From the NCBI GenBank assembly GCA_947176765.1, contig CAMWRX010000003.1, positions 17,198-81,197 on the forward strand: a DNA stretch of 64,000 nucleotides. Direction: 5' to 3'. The translations under genes were made by a program, and so were the position numbers. Shown here one piece after another: positions 23,426 through 32,351 of the stretch. Each line of letters starts with the position of its first letter. The first letter of the stretch is position 1. The notes under the pieces were generated by a model. That model searched no databases, had not been told where the DNA came from, and saw only the letters and a program-made list of their open reading frames with translations. This DNA is from an uncultured bacterium. GTDB taxonomy: Bacteria; Bacillota; Clostridia; Oscillospirales; Oscillospiraceae.

Positions 23426-25198
23426 ATGCGCGTACAACATAACATTATGGCGATGAACGCCTACCGCAACTACACCAACAATGTCTCCGCGATGAAGAAG
23501 AACCTGGAGAAGCTCTCCTCCGGCTACAAGATCAACCGCGCCGGTGACGACGCCGCTGGTCTGGCCATTTCCGAGAAGATGCGCGCCCAGATCACCGGCC
23601 TGAAGACCGCCCAGAAGAACGCCAAGGACGGCATCAGCCTGGTGCAGACCGCTGAGGGCGCCCTCCAGGAAGTTCACGATATGCTCAACCGTATGGTCGA
23701 GCTGGCCACCCAGTCCGCCAACGGCACCTACGACAACAACACTGACCGCGACCAGCTGCAGAAAGAGGTCAACCAGCTCCGCTCCGAGATCAACCGCATC
23801 GCCGACAGCGCCAACTTCAACGGCATCAAGCTGTTCGACGGCTCCATGGAGGCCGACGGCGTTGAGTACTCCGTCGGCAGCAAGACCGACCTGGAGATCC
23901 TGGCTACCGGCACCACGAAGGTTACTACCGCCGGCACCAACACCATCGTCCACAAGAGCGGCCAGCAGGCCACCAAGACCAAGTTCTCCGTTGAGCTGGA
24001 GAACATCTCCTTCGCCACCTCCGCCGCCACCCAGACCTTCACCGTTACTGTCGGCGGCGCCGCTATTACCGGCACCGGCTCTGGCAACGCCAGCGGCGCG
24101 GATCTGGCCAACGCGATTGTGGGCTCCAAGGGCGAAAAAGAGGTCAAGATCGGCGGCGTGAGCTACAACGTGACGGCCGAGGGCTCCAAGCTGGTCTTTG
24201 AGATGACCGACGCCGCTCTGGACAAGGCCACGAAAGCGGTCAGCTATACCGGTAACTTTGCCGTTACGGTCGGCGGCGCGACGGGCGGTACGCAGGGCGG
24301 CACGGTCAACCTGGGCACCCAGGTCATCACCGAGGGCGCTCCCAAGGCCGGCGCCATCCTGGCCAACACCCAGCTCAAGACCGCTCTGACCGCTAAGGAT
24401 ATCGTGGACGGCAAGGCTATCACCGTCGGCGACACCACCTATGTGTTCGCCAGCAAGCAGTCTACCCTGGACGCCATCAAGGAAGCCGGCACCAACTTCA
24501 AGGCCGTGGACATCAGCGACCTGGTGGACGAGAACGGCACCCTGGACAACAACAAGGCCGGTTCCGGCAGCGCCCTGTCCGAGGCCCTCAGCCGCCTGAC
24601 CGTGGCCGCCAAGGACAACAAGATGTTCACCGTGGGCCAGAATAATACCGACGGCACCCTGACCTTCCAGGAGAAGGTGTCCTACAACGGTGACGGCAAG
24701 GGTGGCCGGGCCGACCTGACCACCAAGGATGGCATCCAGAAGCAGATCCAGACCGGCACCTTCACCGCCAACAAGGTCCAGGCCAAGAACGGCACCGGCA
24801 AGGGCCTGACCCTCCAGATCGGCGACACCGCCGACAGCTACAACCAGCTGAAGGTGAGCCTGGGCGATATGCACGTGTCCTCCCTGGGCATTGCCGACAT
24901 CGACATCTCCGACCAGGACAACGCCGCCGCTGCTGTTGACGCCATCAAGGCCGCCATCAACAAGGTGTCCGACGTCCGTGGTACCCTGGGCGCCACCCAG
25001 AACCGTTTGGACCACACCATCAACAACCTGTCCGTCATGACCGAGAATATCCAGGACGCCGAGTCCACCATCCGCGACGTGGATATCGCCGAGGAAATGA
25101 TGGCCTACACCAAGAACAACATCCTGATCCAGTCCGCCCAGGCCATGCTGGCCCAGGCCAACCAGGTTCCCCAGGGTGTGCTCCAGCTGCTGGGCTAA
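23426..25198 (+). CDS. fliC: Flagellin
   Basis: 590 residues from ATG 23426 behind AAAAAGGAG. The conserved D0/D1 N-terminus (MRVQHNIMAMNAYRN...LSSGYKINRAGDDAAGLAISEKMR...INRIADSANFNGIKLFDG, 1-140) and C-terminus (ESTIRDVDIAEEMMAYTKNNILIQSAQAMLAQANQVPQ, about 545-580) frame a roughly 350-residue variable region rich in Thr, Ser, Gly and Ala, so many O-glycosylation acceptors are available. It is larger than the 270-400-residue flagellins of many Firmicutes. Sigma-28 promoter upstream, strong terminator downstream, then a long glycan-synthesis cluster. Exported through the flagellar type III apparatus and assembled as the filament. Confidence 0.95.
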   Translation: MRVQHNIMAMNAYRNYTNNVSAMKKNLEKLSSGYKINRAGDDAAGLAISEKMRAQITGLKTAQKNAKDGISLVQTAEGALQEVHDMLNRMVELATQSANGTYDNNTDRDQLQKEVNQLRSEINRIADSANFNGIKLFDGSMEADGVEYSVGSKTDLEILATGTTKVTTAGTNTIVHKSGQQATKTKFSVELENISFATSAATQTFTVTVGGAAITGTGSGNASGADLANAIVGSKGEKEVKIGGVSYNVTAEGSKLVFEMTDAALDKATKAVSYTGNFAVTVGGATGGTQGGTVNLGTQVITEGAPKAGAILANTQLKTALTAKDIVDGKAITVGDTTYVFASKQSTLDAIKEAGTNFKAVDISDLVDENGTLDNNKAGSGSALSEALSRLTVAAKDNKMFTVGQNNTDGTLTFQEKVSYNGDGKGGRADLTTKDGIQKQIQTGTFTANKVQAKNGTGKGLTLQIGDTADSYNQLKVSLGDMHVSSLGIADIDISDQDNAAAAVDAIKAAINKVSDVRGTLGATQNRLDHTINNLSVMTENIQDAESTIRDVDIAEEMMAYTKNNILIQSAQAMLAQANQVPQGVLQLLG

Positions 25199-25244
25199 TC
25201 CCAACGCTGACGCAGTTTTTGGCAAAACCGCATAGACCCAACAG

Positions 25245-25277
25245 CGGGGGGCGGGCGCAAGCCCGCCCCCCTTTTCT
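25245..25277 (+). terminator. Flagellin terminator
   Basis: ggggggcgggc-GCAA-gcccgcccccc followed by TTTTCT; perfect 11-base-pair GC stem. Confidence 0.85.
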
Positions 25278-25289
25278 ATGATGGGGTCT

Positions 25290-25325
25290 GTGGGAAAACT
25301 GCCGCCCTCCCGGCGGCTTTCCCAT
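25290..25325 (+). other. Leader hairpin upstream of glycan cluster
   Basis: gggaaaactgccgcc-ctcc-cggcggctttccc forms a long stem 30 bases before the first glycosyltransferase gene, with no T-run. No clear promoter lies between the flagellin terminator and this gene, so the cluster may rely on readthrough or a non-consensus promoter. Confidence 0.4.
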
Positions 25326-25353
25326 ATGCCCCAGCGAAAAGGAGAGGAACGCA

Positions 25354-27507
25354 ATGAAAAAGCCCCTGTTATCCATCGGCATCATTTTTAAGAACGAGAT
25401 CCGCTGTCTGGAGCGCTGTCTGAAGTCCCTTCAGCCCCTGCGGGACGCTCTCCCCTGCGAGGTGGTGATGGCCGACACCGGGGCCACGGACGGGAGCCGC
25501 GCCGTGGCCAGGCAGTACGCCGACATTGTGTTTGATTTCCCGTGGATCAACGATTTTGCCGCCGCCCGCAACGCGGTCATGGACCGCTGCTCCGGAGAAT
25601 GGTACATGACCATCGACTGCGACGAGTGGGTGGATCCCAATATCGAGGGGTATGTAGCATTCCTGACCACGGACAAGCAGTTTGACTTTGCCTCGGTCAT
25701 CGTCCGCAACTACAGCACGACGCAGCTGGACGAGGCCGGAGGCTACTCCGACTTTCTGGCGGTGCGCCTGCTGCGGATGTCCACAGGCAAGCGGTATGAG
25801 GGGGCTATTCATGAGCGTTGGCCACATGAGGGCGATCTGCGCACGATGATGATCCGGGGCGCCATATTCCACCACGACGGATACGCATACCAGGACCCGG
25901 CAAAGCAGAAGGAAAAGCAGGAGCGGAACATGAAACCGCTGCGGGAGGAGCTGAAACAGGATCCAAATAATTTGATCCTCCTGACCCAATGCATTGAGTC
26001 AGGCGACGGCCTGCCGGAGCAGGAGGACTATCTGCGCCGGGCCATGGCGGGGGTGGACGAAAAATGGTCCCAGTGGGAGCTGTTTGGCCCGGTGATCTAC
26101 CGCTACGCGGTGCGCTTTGCCTACGCGAAAAGCCTGCCGGAATTGGAGGAGTGGATCCAAGCGGCGGAAGATAAATTCCCCAAATCCATCTTTACCCGGG
26201 TCGAGGTCGCCTATTTTTCCTTTGGGATCTATTGGAGCAAAAACGATTACGTCAAGAGCATTTACTGGGGGGAGAAATACCTCCAGGGGGTGGAGGACTA
26301 CCACGCCGGGAATTTTGACCGGGCTGATTTGCTGGCCAGCTCACTGTACAAGACAAACACCCACAGCAAGCTCAGTGTGGCCACGGTGCTGGCCTCCGCG
26401 TATCTCCATGAGAAACAGCCGGAAAAATGCCTGCGGCTCATGGAGACCTTCAGCGGCCATCAGATGAACGCCAAACAGGCGGGAGACTGTGTGCGCAGCC
26501 TTTGCAATATACACAGCCACTACAGCATGGACACCGCCCCGCTCTTGCTGCGGCTTTGGGATGAGATTGGCCAGCCCTCCCCCACTCAGGAGCAGGCGGA
26601 TAAGCGCCGGGCCAAGTTCATCCAAGTGGGCGCGGAGATGTTTGAGGGGGAATTTATCCACTCCGAGGAGGCGGAGGCGGACGTGGTACGCCACGCCTAC
26701 GCCACGTTCCGGCCCCTGGCGGACAAGTGCGAGCTGGGAATTGCCGCGGAAATACTGGAAACCGAGGACGCCCCCGTGCTGGAATCACTGCTGGGCAAGG
26801 CGGAGCAGCTGGAAAGGCTGCCCGGCTGCGTATTGGCCCACGCGCTGCGGTGCGGCGTACGCTTCCCGCTCCAGGACCGTCCGCTGACCATAGAGCAGAT
26901 GGACATTTTATCCGCGGGCATTGCCCGGGAAAAGGATGAATTGTATCACCTGGTGTGTCAGGCAGATGAAGCGGAAATTCCCGACAGCATACAGGAATTG
27001 GGCTGGATCCGGGGGTTATGCCTGAGCGCGTTGAAGGTGTGTCCCTGGAAGGAAATTGATGAGGACACCGGCCTGCTGTTATCCCGGGCCTTTGCCCGGG
27101 TGGAAAAAGCGTATCTTCCGGTGTGCTATGCCAAAGAGATTTTGAACCGGGAGAACCTGTTCCTGCTTCCGCCGCTGCATCGCTTTGGATTTTACTGTAC
27201 CCAGGCGTTCGAGGCGCTGGACGCGGGGGATTCAGCGGGCTATGTGCGCCTGCTGAGGGAAGGCCTGACTGTTTGCGAGAGCGCGAAAAGCATGGTGGAA
27301 TTTCTGGCAGAGCATACGCCTCAGCTTAAAACGCAAGGCCCTGCCACGGAGCTGGAGGTTCTGGCGGACCAGATCCGGACAGTCTTGTCCCAGTTTGCTT
27401 CGGACGATCCGGCGGTGGCGGTGCTCAAATCCAGCGAGGCATATCAGAAGGTCGCGTATTTGATTGAGGGGGCTGAGGTCCCCATAGTGGGAGGCTTGCC
27501 GCAGTGA
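25354..27507 (+). CDS. Family 2 glycosyltransferase with helical-repeat C-terminus
   Basis: 717 residues from ATG 25354 behind AAGGAGAGG. Residues 1-230 are a GT2/GT-A domain: LSIGIIFKNEIRCLERCLKSL, DTGATDGS and the DXD-type motif in TIDCDEWVD. The remaining 480 residues are helical and TPR-like in character (paired helices such as LPELEEWIQAAEDKFPKSIFTRVEVAYFSFGIYW). Glycosyltransferases of this build are common next to flagellin genes in Clostridia and are candidates for flagellin glycosylation; the repeats may hold the flagellin. First gene of a roughly 23-kb co-directional cluster; its end overlaps rfbF as GTGA. Confidence 0.8.
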   Translation: MKKPLLSIGIIFKNEIRCLERCLKSLQPLRDALPCEVVMADTGATDGSRAVARQYADIVFDFPWINDFAAARNAVMDRCSGEWYMTIDCDEWVDPNIEGYVAFLTTDKQFDFASVIVRNYSTTQLDEAGGYSDFLAVRLLRMSTGKRYEGAIHERWPHEGDLRTMMIRGAIFHHDGYAYQDPAKQKEKQERNMKPLREELKQDPNNLILLTQCIESGDGLPEQEDYLRRAMAGVDEKWSQWELFGPVIYRYAVRFAYAKSLPELEEWIQAAEDKFPKSIFTRVEVAYFSFGIYWSKNDYVKSIYWGEKYLQGVEDYHAGNFDRADLLASSLYKTNTHSKLSVATVLASAYLHEKQPEKCLRLMETFSGHQMNAKQAGDCVRSLCNIHSHYSMDTAPLLLRLWDEIGQPSPTQEQADKRRAKFIQVGAEMFEGEFIHSEEAEADVVRHAYATFRPLADKCELGIAAEILETEDAPVLESLLGKAEQLERLPGCVLAHALRCGVRFPLQDRPLTIEQMDILSAGIAREKDELYHLVCQADEAEIPDSIQELGWIRGLCLSALKVCPWKEIDEDTGLLLSRAFARVEKAYLPVCYAKEILNRENLFLLPPLHRFGFYCTQAFEALDAGDSAGYVRLLREGLTVCESAKSMVEFLAEHTPQLKTQGPATELEVLADQIRTVLSQFASDDPAVAVLKSSEAYQKVAYLIEGAEVPIVGGLPQ

Positions 27508-28295
27508 AAGTGATCATTTTAGCAGGTGGTCTGGGCACCCGTATCAGCGAGGAAAGCCACCTCAAGCCCAAACCGATGATTACCATCGGGGACCAGCCCA
27601 TTTTATGGCATATCATGAAGTATTATTCCAGCTTTGGTTTTAACGATTTTATCATCTGCTGCGGCTACAAAGGCCATATTATCAAGGAATACTTTGCGGA
27701 TTATTACCTGTACCGCTCCGACGTAACGTTCGACTTTTCCGATGAAAACCGCATGACGGTTCACCAAAATATCGCCGAGCCCTGGCGGGTAACCTTGGTG
27801 GATACCGGGCTGAACACACAAACCGGGGCCCGGGTGAAGCGGGTGCAGAAATACATCGGGGACGAAACGTTTATGCTCACCTACGGCGACGGCGTGAGCG
27901 ATGTGGACTTGAACGCGCTGCTCAGTCAGCATCAGGCGTCTGGCAAGACGGTTACCCTCACCGGCATCCAGCCCGGTGGCCGCTTCGGTGTGCTGGACTT
28001 GGAGGGCCAAACCGTTGTCGGCTTCCGCGAGAAGGCCAAGGAGGACGGCGGCTGGATTAACGGCGGGTTTATGGTGATGGAGCCTGGTGTGTTCGACTAT
28101 CTCAGCACAGAGGAAAGCTGTGTGATGGAGCAAAAACCCATGGAAAATCTTGCCCATGACGGCAGGCTGGGCATCTACAAGCACAATGGTTTCTGGCAGT
28201 GCATGGATACCCAGCGTGACCGCAGCCAGTTGGAAGCCATTTGGAACAGAGGGGACGCGCCGTGGGCAGTGTGGCTTAAGGGAGGAAAATCATGA
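27504..28295 (+). CDS. rfbF: Glucose-1-phosphate cytidylyltransferase
   Basis: 263 residues from GTG 27504. N-terminal nucleotide-binding signature LAGGLGTRISEES...KPKPMITIG and family blocks FIICCGYKGHIIKEYF, LTYGDGVSD, GGWINGGFMVMEPGVFDYL and FWQCMDTQRD are all as in RfbF/DdhA. It makes CDP-glucose from CTP and glucose-1-phosphate, the entry step for CDP-deoxy and branched sugars. RfbG lies three genes downstream. Overlaps both neighbours by four bases. Cytoplasmic. Confidence 0.95.
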   Translation: MKVIILAGGLGTRISEESHLKPKPMITIGDQPILWHIMKYYSSFGFNDFIICCGYKGHIIKEYFADYYLYRSDVTFDFSDENRMTVHQNIAEPWRVTLVDTGLNTQTGARVKRVQKYIGDETFMLTYGDGVSDVDLNALLSQHQASGKTVTLTGIQPGGRFGVLDLEGQTVVGFREKAKEDGGWINGGFMVMEPGVFDYLSTEESCVMEQKPMENLAHDGRLGIYKHNGFWQCMDTQRDRSQLEAIWNRGDAPWAVWLKGGKS

Positions 28296-29422
28296 AAGAA
28301 TCTCAGCTTTTGCGGGCAAAAACGTTGGATTTGCGCTTGACTCGTCCGCTGACACCGGAGCGGCAGGCAAACAGCGCAAAAAACCAGGAGGAGGCGCTGG
28401 CGGGAAAAACGGTGCTCGAGGCTATGCCCCGGCGGTTTGTATTTGAGCTGACCAACGCCTGCAACTTGAACTGCAAGATGTGCGGCAGAAACTCTGCCGA
28501 TTTCCGGCCCACTCGGTTCCAAATGGAATGGCTCACATACTTTGAACCTGTGGCCCATTTGGTGGAGGAGGTCACGCTCATGGGCTGGGGCGAGCCCACA
28601 GTCCACCCACAGTTTGCTGAGTTTTTGGACTGGGCCCACCGCCTGGGCCTGAGAAAGTATTTCTGCACCAACGGGATGCGGCTGGATAAACTGTTTGATG
28701 ACATTTTCCGAACGGAAACGGACATCATTGCCGTGAGTATGGATGGGGCCTGTGCCAAGACCAACGAGGAGATTCGCCGGGGTGCGGATTTCCAGAAGAT
28801 CCTTCGGAATATTTCCGCCATCACGGAGTATAAGGCTGCCCACGGGCTGGAATTCCCGTACATGAACTTTGTTTTCACCGCAATGGATCAAAACCTGGGG
28901 GAACTGCCTGATTTGGTGCGGCTGGCCGGAGAAATAGGACTGGACGAGGTAAAAGCAGTGTATCTCACAGCCTTTGATGAGAAAATGGCGCCTGAGATTC
29001 TCTATGACAAGATGGCCCGAACCCGTGATGTATTTGAGGCGGCGATGGAAACAGGGCGCAAGTGCGGCGTGTCGCTGAAACTGCCCCATCTGGTAGGCGA
29101 AGATCCCGCGGGCGGACAGTGCCATAAGACCTGCTACACGGCTTGGCGGGACTTTTTCTTGGGTTCTGACGGCTATGTGCGGCCCTGTATGTCCACGGCA
29201 GAAAAGCTGTTCCCGATTCAGCAGTATGCCAGCTTCGAGCAGATGTGGAATTCGGCGGAGTATCAGGAGCACCGCGGCCGGGTCAACGGGGAGAATATGG
29301 CGATGTCCTGCCGGAACTGCTACCAGTCCTCCTATGCGAATTGGAACAGGCAGGAATCGTTTTTGCAGACAGGAAAGCAGTTTTCACCGGAGTGGCAGGA
29401 TGGGAAAAATTCTAAAAATTAG
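28292..29422 (+). CDS. Radical SAM/SPASM protein in glycan cluster
   Basis: 376 residues. The radical SAM cluster motif CNLNCKMC sits at Cys57/61/64, followed by the GGE-like LMGWGEPTVHP and a TIM-barrel pattern. The C-terminal third (GGQCHKTCYTAWRDFFLGSDGYVRPC...SCRNCYQ) is a SPASM-like auxiliary cluster region. Such proteins modify peptides or carry out redox-neutral sugar or cyclitol chemistry; inside a nucleotide-sugar cluster a sugar substrate is likelier, but this is inference. ATGA overlap with rfbF. A second SPASM radical SAM is encoded at 45112. Confidence 0.8.
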   Translation: MKESQLLRAKTLDLRLTRPLTPERQANSAKNQEEALAGKTVLEAMPRRFVFELTNACNLNCKMCGRNSADFRPTRFQMEWLTYFEPVAHLVEEVTLMGWGEPTVHPQFAEFLDWAHRLGLRKYFCTNGMRLDKLFDDIFRTETDIIAVSMDGACAKTNEEIRRGADFQKILRNISAITEYKAAHGLEFPYMNFVFTAMDQNLGELPDLVRLAGEIGLDEVKAVYLTAFDEKMAPEILYDKMARTRDVFEAAMETGRKCGVSLKLPHLVGEDPAGGQCHKTCYTAWRDFFLGSDGYVRPCMSTAEKLFPIQQYASFEQMWNSAEYQEHRGRVNGENMAMSCRNCYQSSYANWNRQESFLQTGKQFSPEWQDGKNSKN

Positions 29423-29432
29423 GTGAGAAACG

Positions 29433-31289
29433 ATGGAGCAAAAGTCGCATGACGCAGTGGTTTCGCATATCTTCAAGCTATTTGATACCGGTGAAGAGGC
29501 AATCCAATTCCTGAATGAGAATGGATTGGAGGAGAACCAGTACCTGCTGCAGGATATGGAGGTACTGTGCTCTTCAATCGCCTCTGCCATCGAACAGCTT
29601 TCTCCTCAAATTGAGTTGAAGAACAAGCTGAAGGAGATTGGGCTGAACGCGCCGTTGACGGCAGCACGGATATGCCAAGCGATAACTGAAGGGTCATCCG
29701 AGAATGCCTATATGCAATATCTATGCGCTTTTGTTCCCCTGTTTCTATTTTGGCGGCGGTATGCGGAGTTCTTTCTGATTCACGCGGCGGATGAACCGGC
29801 GTTGGAGCGTTGGCATACGCAGGAGCGCGAGCGGATACATCGGATTCTGGAACTGCCGAAGCAGGACGAGCCGCGGAAATACCGCTATGATTTTTCCGTT
29901 GTCGTGCTATTCTATGGAAACCAGAAAATGACCAAAGAATGTCTGGATGCCATCGAGACCTATACGAAAGGCCGCAGCTATGAGCTGATTACGTTTGACA
30001 ACGGGAGCGACCCGGAGACGACTGCTTGGTGTGAATCACTGCCCCATTTAAAAAAGATATACTATCCACATAATATGGGATCTTCTGCCGCAGGCAACCT
30101 TATTTTTACGATGGCCCCCTACTATATGGAGGGGAAATATCTTCTCTATGTCAGTAACGACGTGATCGTTACGCCGCGCTATGACGAGATCCTCTACCAG
30201 TGCATGGAGAGCGATCCTAAAATTGCCATGGCGGCGCCGGTGTGTAATTCGGCCAGCAATTTTCAAGCCATTAAAGTGCCCTATCCCGAAAACGATTTAC
30301 AGGCCATGGCTGATTTTGCTGAGGGCTATAATCAGTGTAACCCCCGGAAGTGGGCCGACAGGGCCCGCCTGTTTTCTATTTTGGCGTGCTTCCGGCCCCA
30401 GGTTTTACAGAAAATGTATTTGGCTGATGACCCCCTTTTCTGCTATGATATGTTTGCTGATGACGATTTCAGCTGTTCTCTACGCCGCATGGGATACCGG
30501 CAGGTTCTGTGTAAGGATGTGTTTGTTCACCACTATGGGTCCGCGACAATTGGAGAGAACCAATTCCAGGTGATGGATTTGGGCCGGACGCAATTTTATC
30601 AAAAGCATGGCGTAGACGCGTGGGAATCTTTGGGTTCGGACTTGTACGCTTCCTTGGACACGTTCTCCCTGTCGAGTTCTCGCCCAATCCGAATCCTGGC
30701 GCTTAACCCACTGTTTGGAGAAAGCGCCCTTGCGCTGTGCAGCCGGCTTAGGGAAGGCGGATGTGATGATCTGACAGTGGATGCGTTGACAGAGGATTCG
30801 CGTTATTTGGCAGACATGGCAGGACTTTTCCATCACAGTGGGATGCTGCACGAGGAAGAGCAGGTGCTGAGTGGGCAATACGATATTGCCATTGTGGGCA
30901 GTAACCTGGGGCGGTGTACAGATCTGCGCGCCGTATTGCGTACAGCCGCAAGGCGGCTGAGAAGCGACGGACTGCTGATTACTCAATATGAAAACTTTTT
31001 CAGTTTGGGCAATTTAAATGCCGCATTGATCGGTAAACTGCCGCAGGAAGGCACATTTGCCCATGACCCGAAAGAAAGCCTTGGAATGCGCATCATTACG
31101 GACTACGCTTTGGAAGCATTCCTATCTAAAGAGGGCATGAATTTGGAGAAGACGGCCTCCCTGACGAACGAGGCGTGGAAACCGGCGGCCGACCAATTGC
31201 TCGCGTTTTTTGACATTCAGCAGAATGAGCAGGCGCAGAATCTTCTTTCCTCTCTTGGAAAGTTTCAGGTGTGGCGGAAAACGTCCTGA
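29433..31289 (+). CDS. Family 2 glycosyltransferase, multidomain
   Basis: 618 residues. Residues about 1-145 are helical. Residues about 150-400 are a GT2 domain: FSVVVLFYGNQKMTKECLDAIETY, ITFDNGSDP, LLYVSNDVIVTP (DXD replaced by ND) and DDDFSCSLRRMGY. Residues about 410-618 (IRILALNPLFGESALALCSRL...YDIAIVGSNLGRCTDLRAVLRTAARRLRSDGLLITQYEN) read like a degenerate class I methyltransferase fold in which the SAM-binding GxGxG is not obvious. Likely transfers a sugar in glycan assembly. The N-terminal half resembles rhamnosyl-type GT2 enzymes only weakly. Confidence 0.75.
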   Translation: MEQKSHDAVVSHIFKLFDTGEEAIQFLNENGLEENQYLLQDMEVLCSSIASAIEQLSPQIELKNKLKEIGLNAPLTAARICQAITEGSSENAYMQYLCAFVPLFLFWRRYAEFFLIHAADEPALERWHTQERERIHRILELPKQDEPRKYRYDFSVVVLFYGNQKMTKECLDAIETYTKGRSYELITFDNGSDPETTAWCESLPHLKKIYYPHNMGSSAAGNLIFTMAPYYMEGKYLLYVSNDVIVTPRYDEILYQCMESDPKIAMAAPVCNSASNFQAIKVPYPENDLQAMADFAEGYNQCNPRKWADRARLFSILACFRPQVLQKMYLADDPLFCYDMFADDDFSCSLRRMGYRQVLCKDVFVHHYGSATIGENQFQVMDLGRTQFYQKHGVDAWESLGSDLYASLDTFSLSSSRPIRILALNPLFGESALALCSRLREGGCDDLTVDALTEDSRYLADMAGLFHHSGMLHEEEQVLSGQYDIAIVGSNLGRCTDLRAVLRTAARRLRSDGLLITQYENFFSLGNLNAALIGKLPQEGTFAHDPKESLGMRIITDYALEAFLSKEGMNLEKTASLTNEAWKPAADQLLAFFDIQQNEQAQNLLSSLGKFQVWRKTS

Positions 31290-31307
31290 GAAAGCGGGGA
31301 ATACCGG

Positions 31308-32351
31308 GTGCGGGAGTTTTATCAAAATAAAAAAGTCCTGGTGACCGGGCATACCGGGTTCAAGGGGACTTGGCTGTGCTGGCTGCTGTCCGCCCTCGGG
31401 GCGGAGGTCTATGGATTCGCGCTGCCGCCCCGGCCTGGGTGCTTATATGAACGGGCAAAACCTCCCATGGCGGGTGAGGCAGCAGCTGACATCCGGGACC
31501 GCGTGTCAGTTCAGCGGGCTGTCGCCAATTTCCAGCCCGATTTGATATTCCATTTGGCTGCCCACTCCTATTTGAACGGCTCCTATGAATATCCGGCGGA
31601 TATTTTTGAAATCAACGTGATGGGCACCGTGGGGCTGCTGGAGACGATCCGCAGCAGCGGGCGAAGAATCCCGACGGTGGTGGTCACCAGCGACAAATGC
31701 TACGCCCAGCAAATGAATGGGCAGCCGTGCCGGGAAACCGATCCCTTTGGCGCGGCCGAGGCGTACTCCACCAGCAAAGCCTGCCAGGACTTGGCGGCAC
31801 AGTGCTATTGCCGCTCTTTCCCTGAAATGGCCGTGGCAACGGCCCGGGCCAGCAACACCATCGGCGGTGGGGATTTCAATATGACACGGCTGCTCCCCCA
31901 CCTGCTGGATTGCTTTAGCAATGGAGTGCCTGCGCGGCTGCGCAATCCCGGCTTTGTCCGTCCCTGGCAATATGTGCTGGATGTGCTTTGGGGTTATCTG
32001 ACTTTGGGTAAGGCTCTGACAGAGGGGCACTTGCACGGCGATACATCGTTCAACTTCGGCCCCGCGCCCGATGGATTTCAGACCGTGGGAAACGTGGCAG
32101 AGCTTCTGGCAGCGCACTTCCCCAATGCACAATATGAAAAGCAGGAGAGCGGCCGCTCCGGCGAAACAGAGGTACTCCGGCTGGACAGCGATAAAGCACA
32201 GCAGATTTTACGCTGGAAGCCGATCTGCTCCTTGGAAGAAACACTGGCCCAGGCCGCCGCTTTTCAAAACGGGCTTGCGCACCTCCCTGCGGTGCAGCTG
32301 TGCCGGGAGCAGGTGGAATACTATATTGACCGCACGGAGATACAGGTATGA
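31308..32351 (+). CDS. rfbG: CDP-glucose 4,6-dehydratase
   Basis: 347 residues from GTG 31308 behind AAAGCGGGG. NAD-binding GHTGFKGTWLCWLL, HLAAHSYLNGSYEYPADIFEINVMGT, active-site TSDKCYAQQ and YSTSKACQD (Tyr-xxx-Lys), and the late block ARASNTIGGGDF are the RfbG/DdhB pattern. It turns CDP-glucose into CDP-4-keto-6-deoxyglucose. No RfbH/E1 dehydrase is in the window, so the 4-keto intermediate probably goes to other enzymes here, such as the thiamine diphosphate enzymes or the SDR at 36444. Confidence 0.93.
   Translation: MREFYQNKKVLVTGHTGFKGTWLCWLLSALGAEVYGFALPPRPGCLYERAKPPMAGEAAADIRDRVSVQRAVANFQPDLIFHLAAHSYLNGSYEYPADIFEINVMGTVGLLETIRSSGRRIPTVVVTSDKCYAQQMNGQPCRETDPFGAAEAYSTSKACQDLAAQCYCRSFPEMAVATARASNTIGGGDFNMTRLLPHLLDCFSNGVPARLRNPGFVRPWQYVLDVLWGYLTLGKALTEGHLHGDTSFNFGPAPDGFQTVGNVAELLAAHFPNAQYEKQESGRSGETEVLRLDSDKAQQILRWKPICSLEETLAQAAAFQNGLAHLPAVQLCREQVEYYIDRTEIQV

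Noticed and set aside
23363..25354. 663-codon minus-strand open frame opposite flagellin
   Set aside because: Low-complexity Gly/Val/Leu antisense shadow of the flagellin gene, no ribosome site or family.
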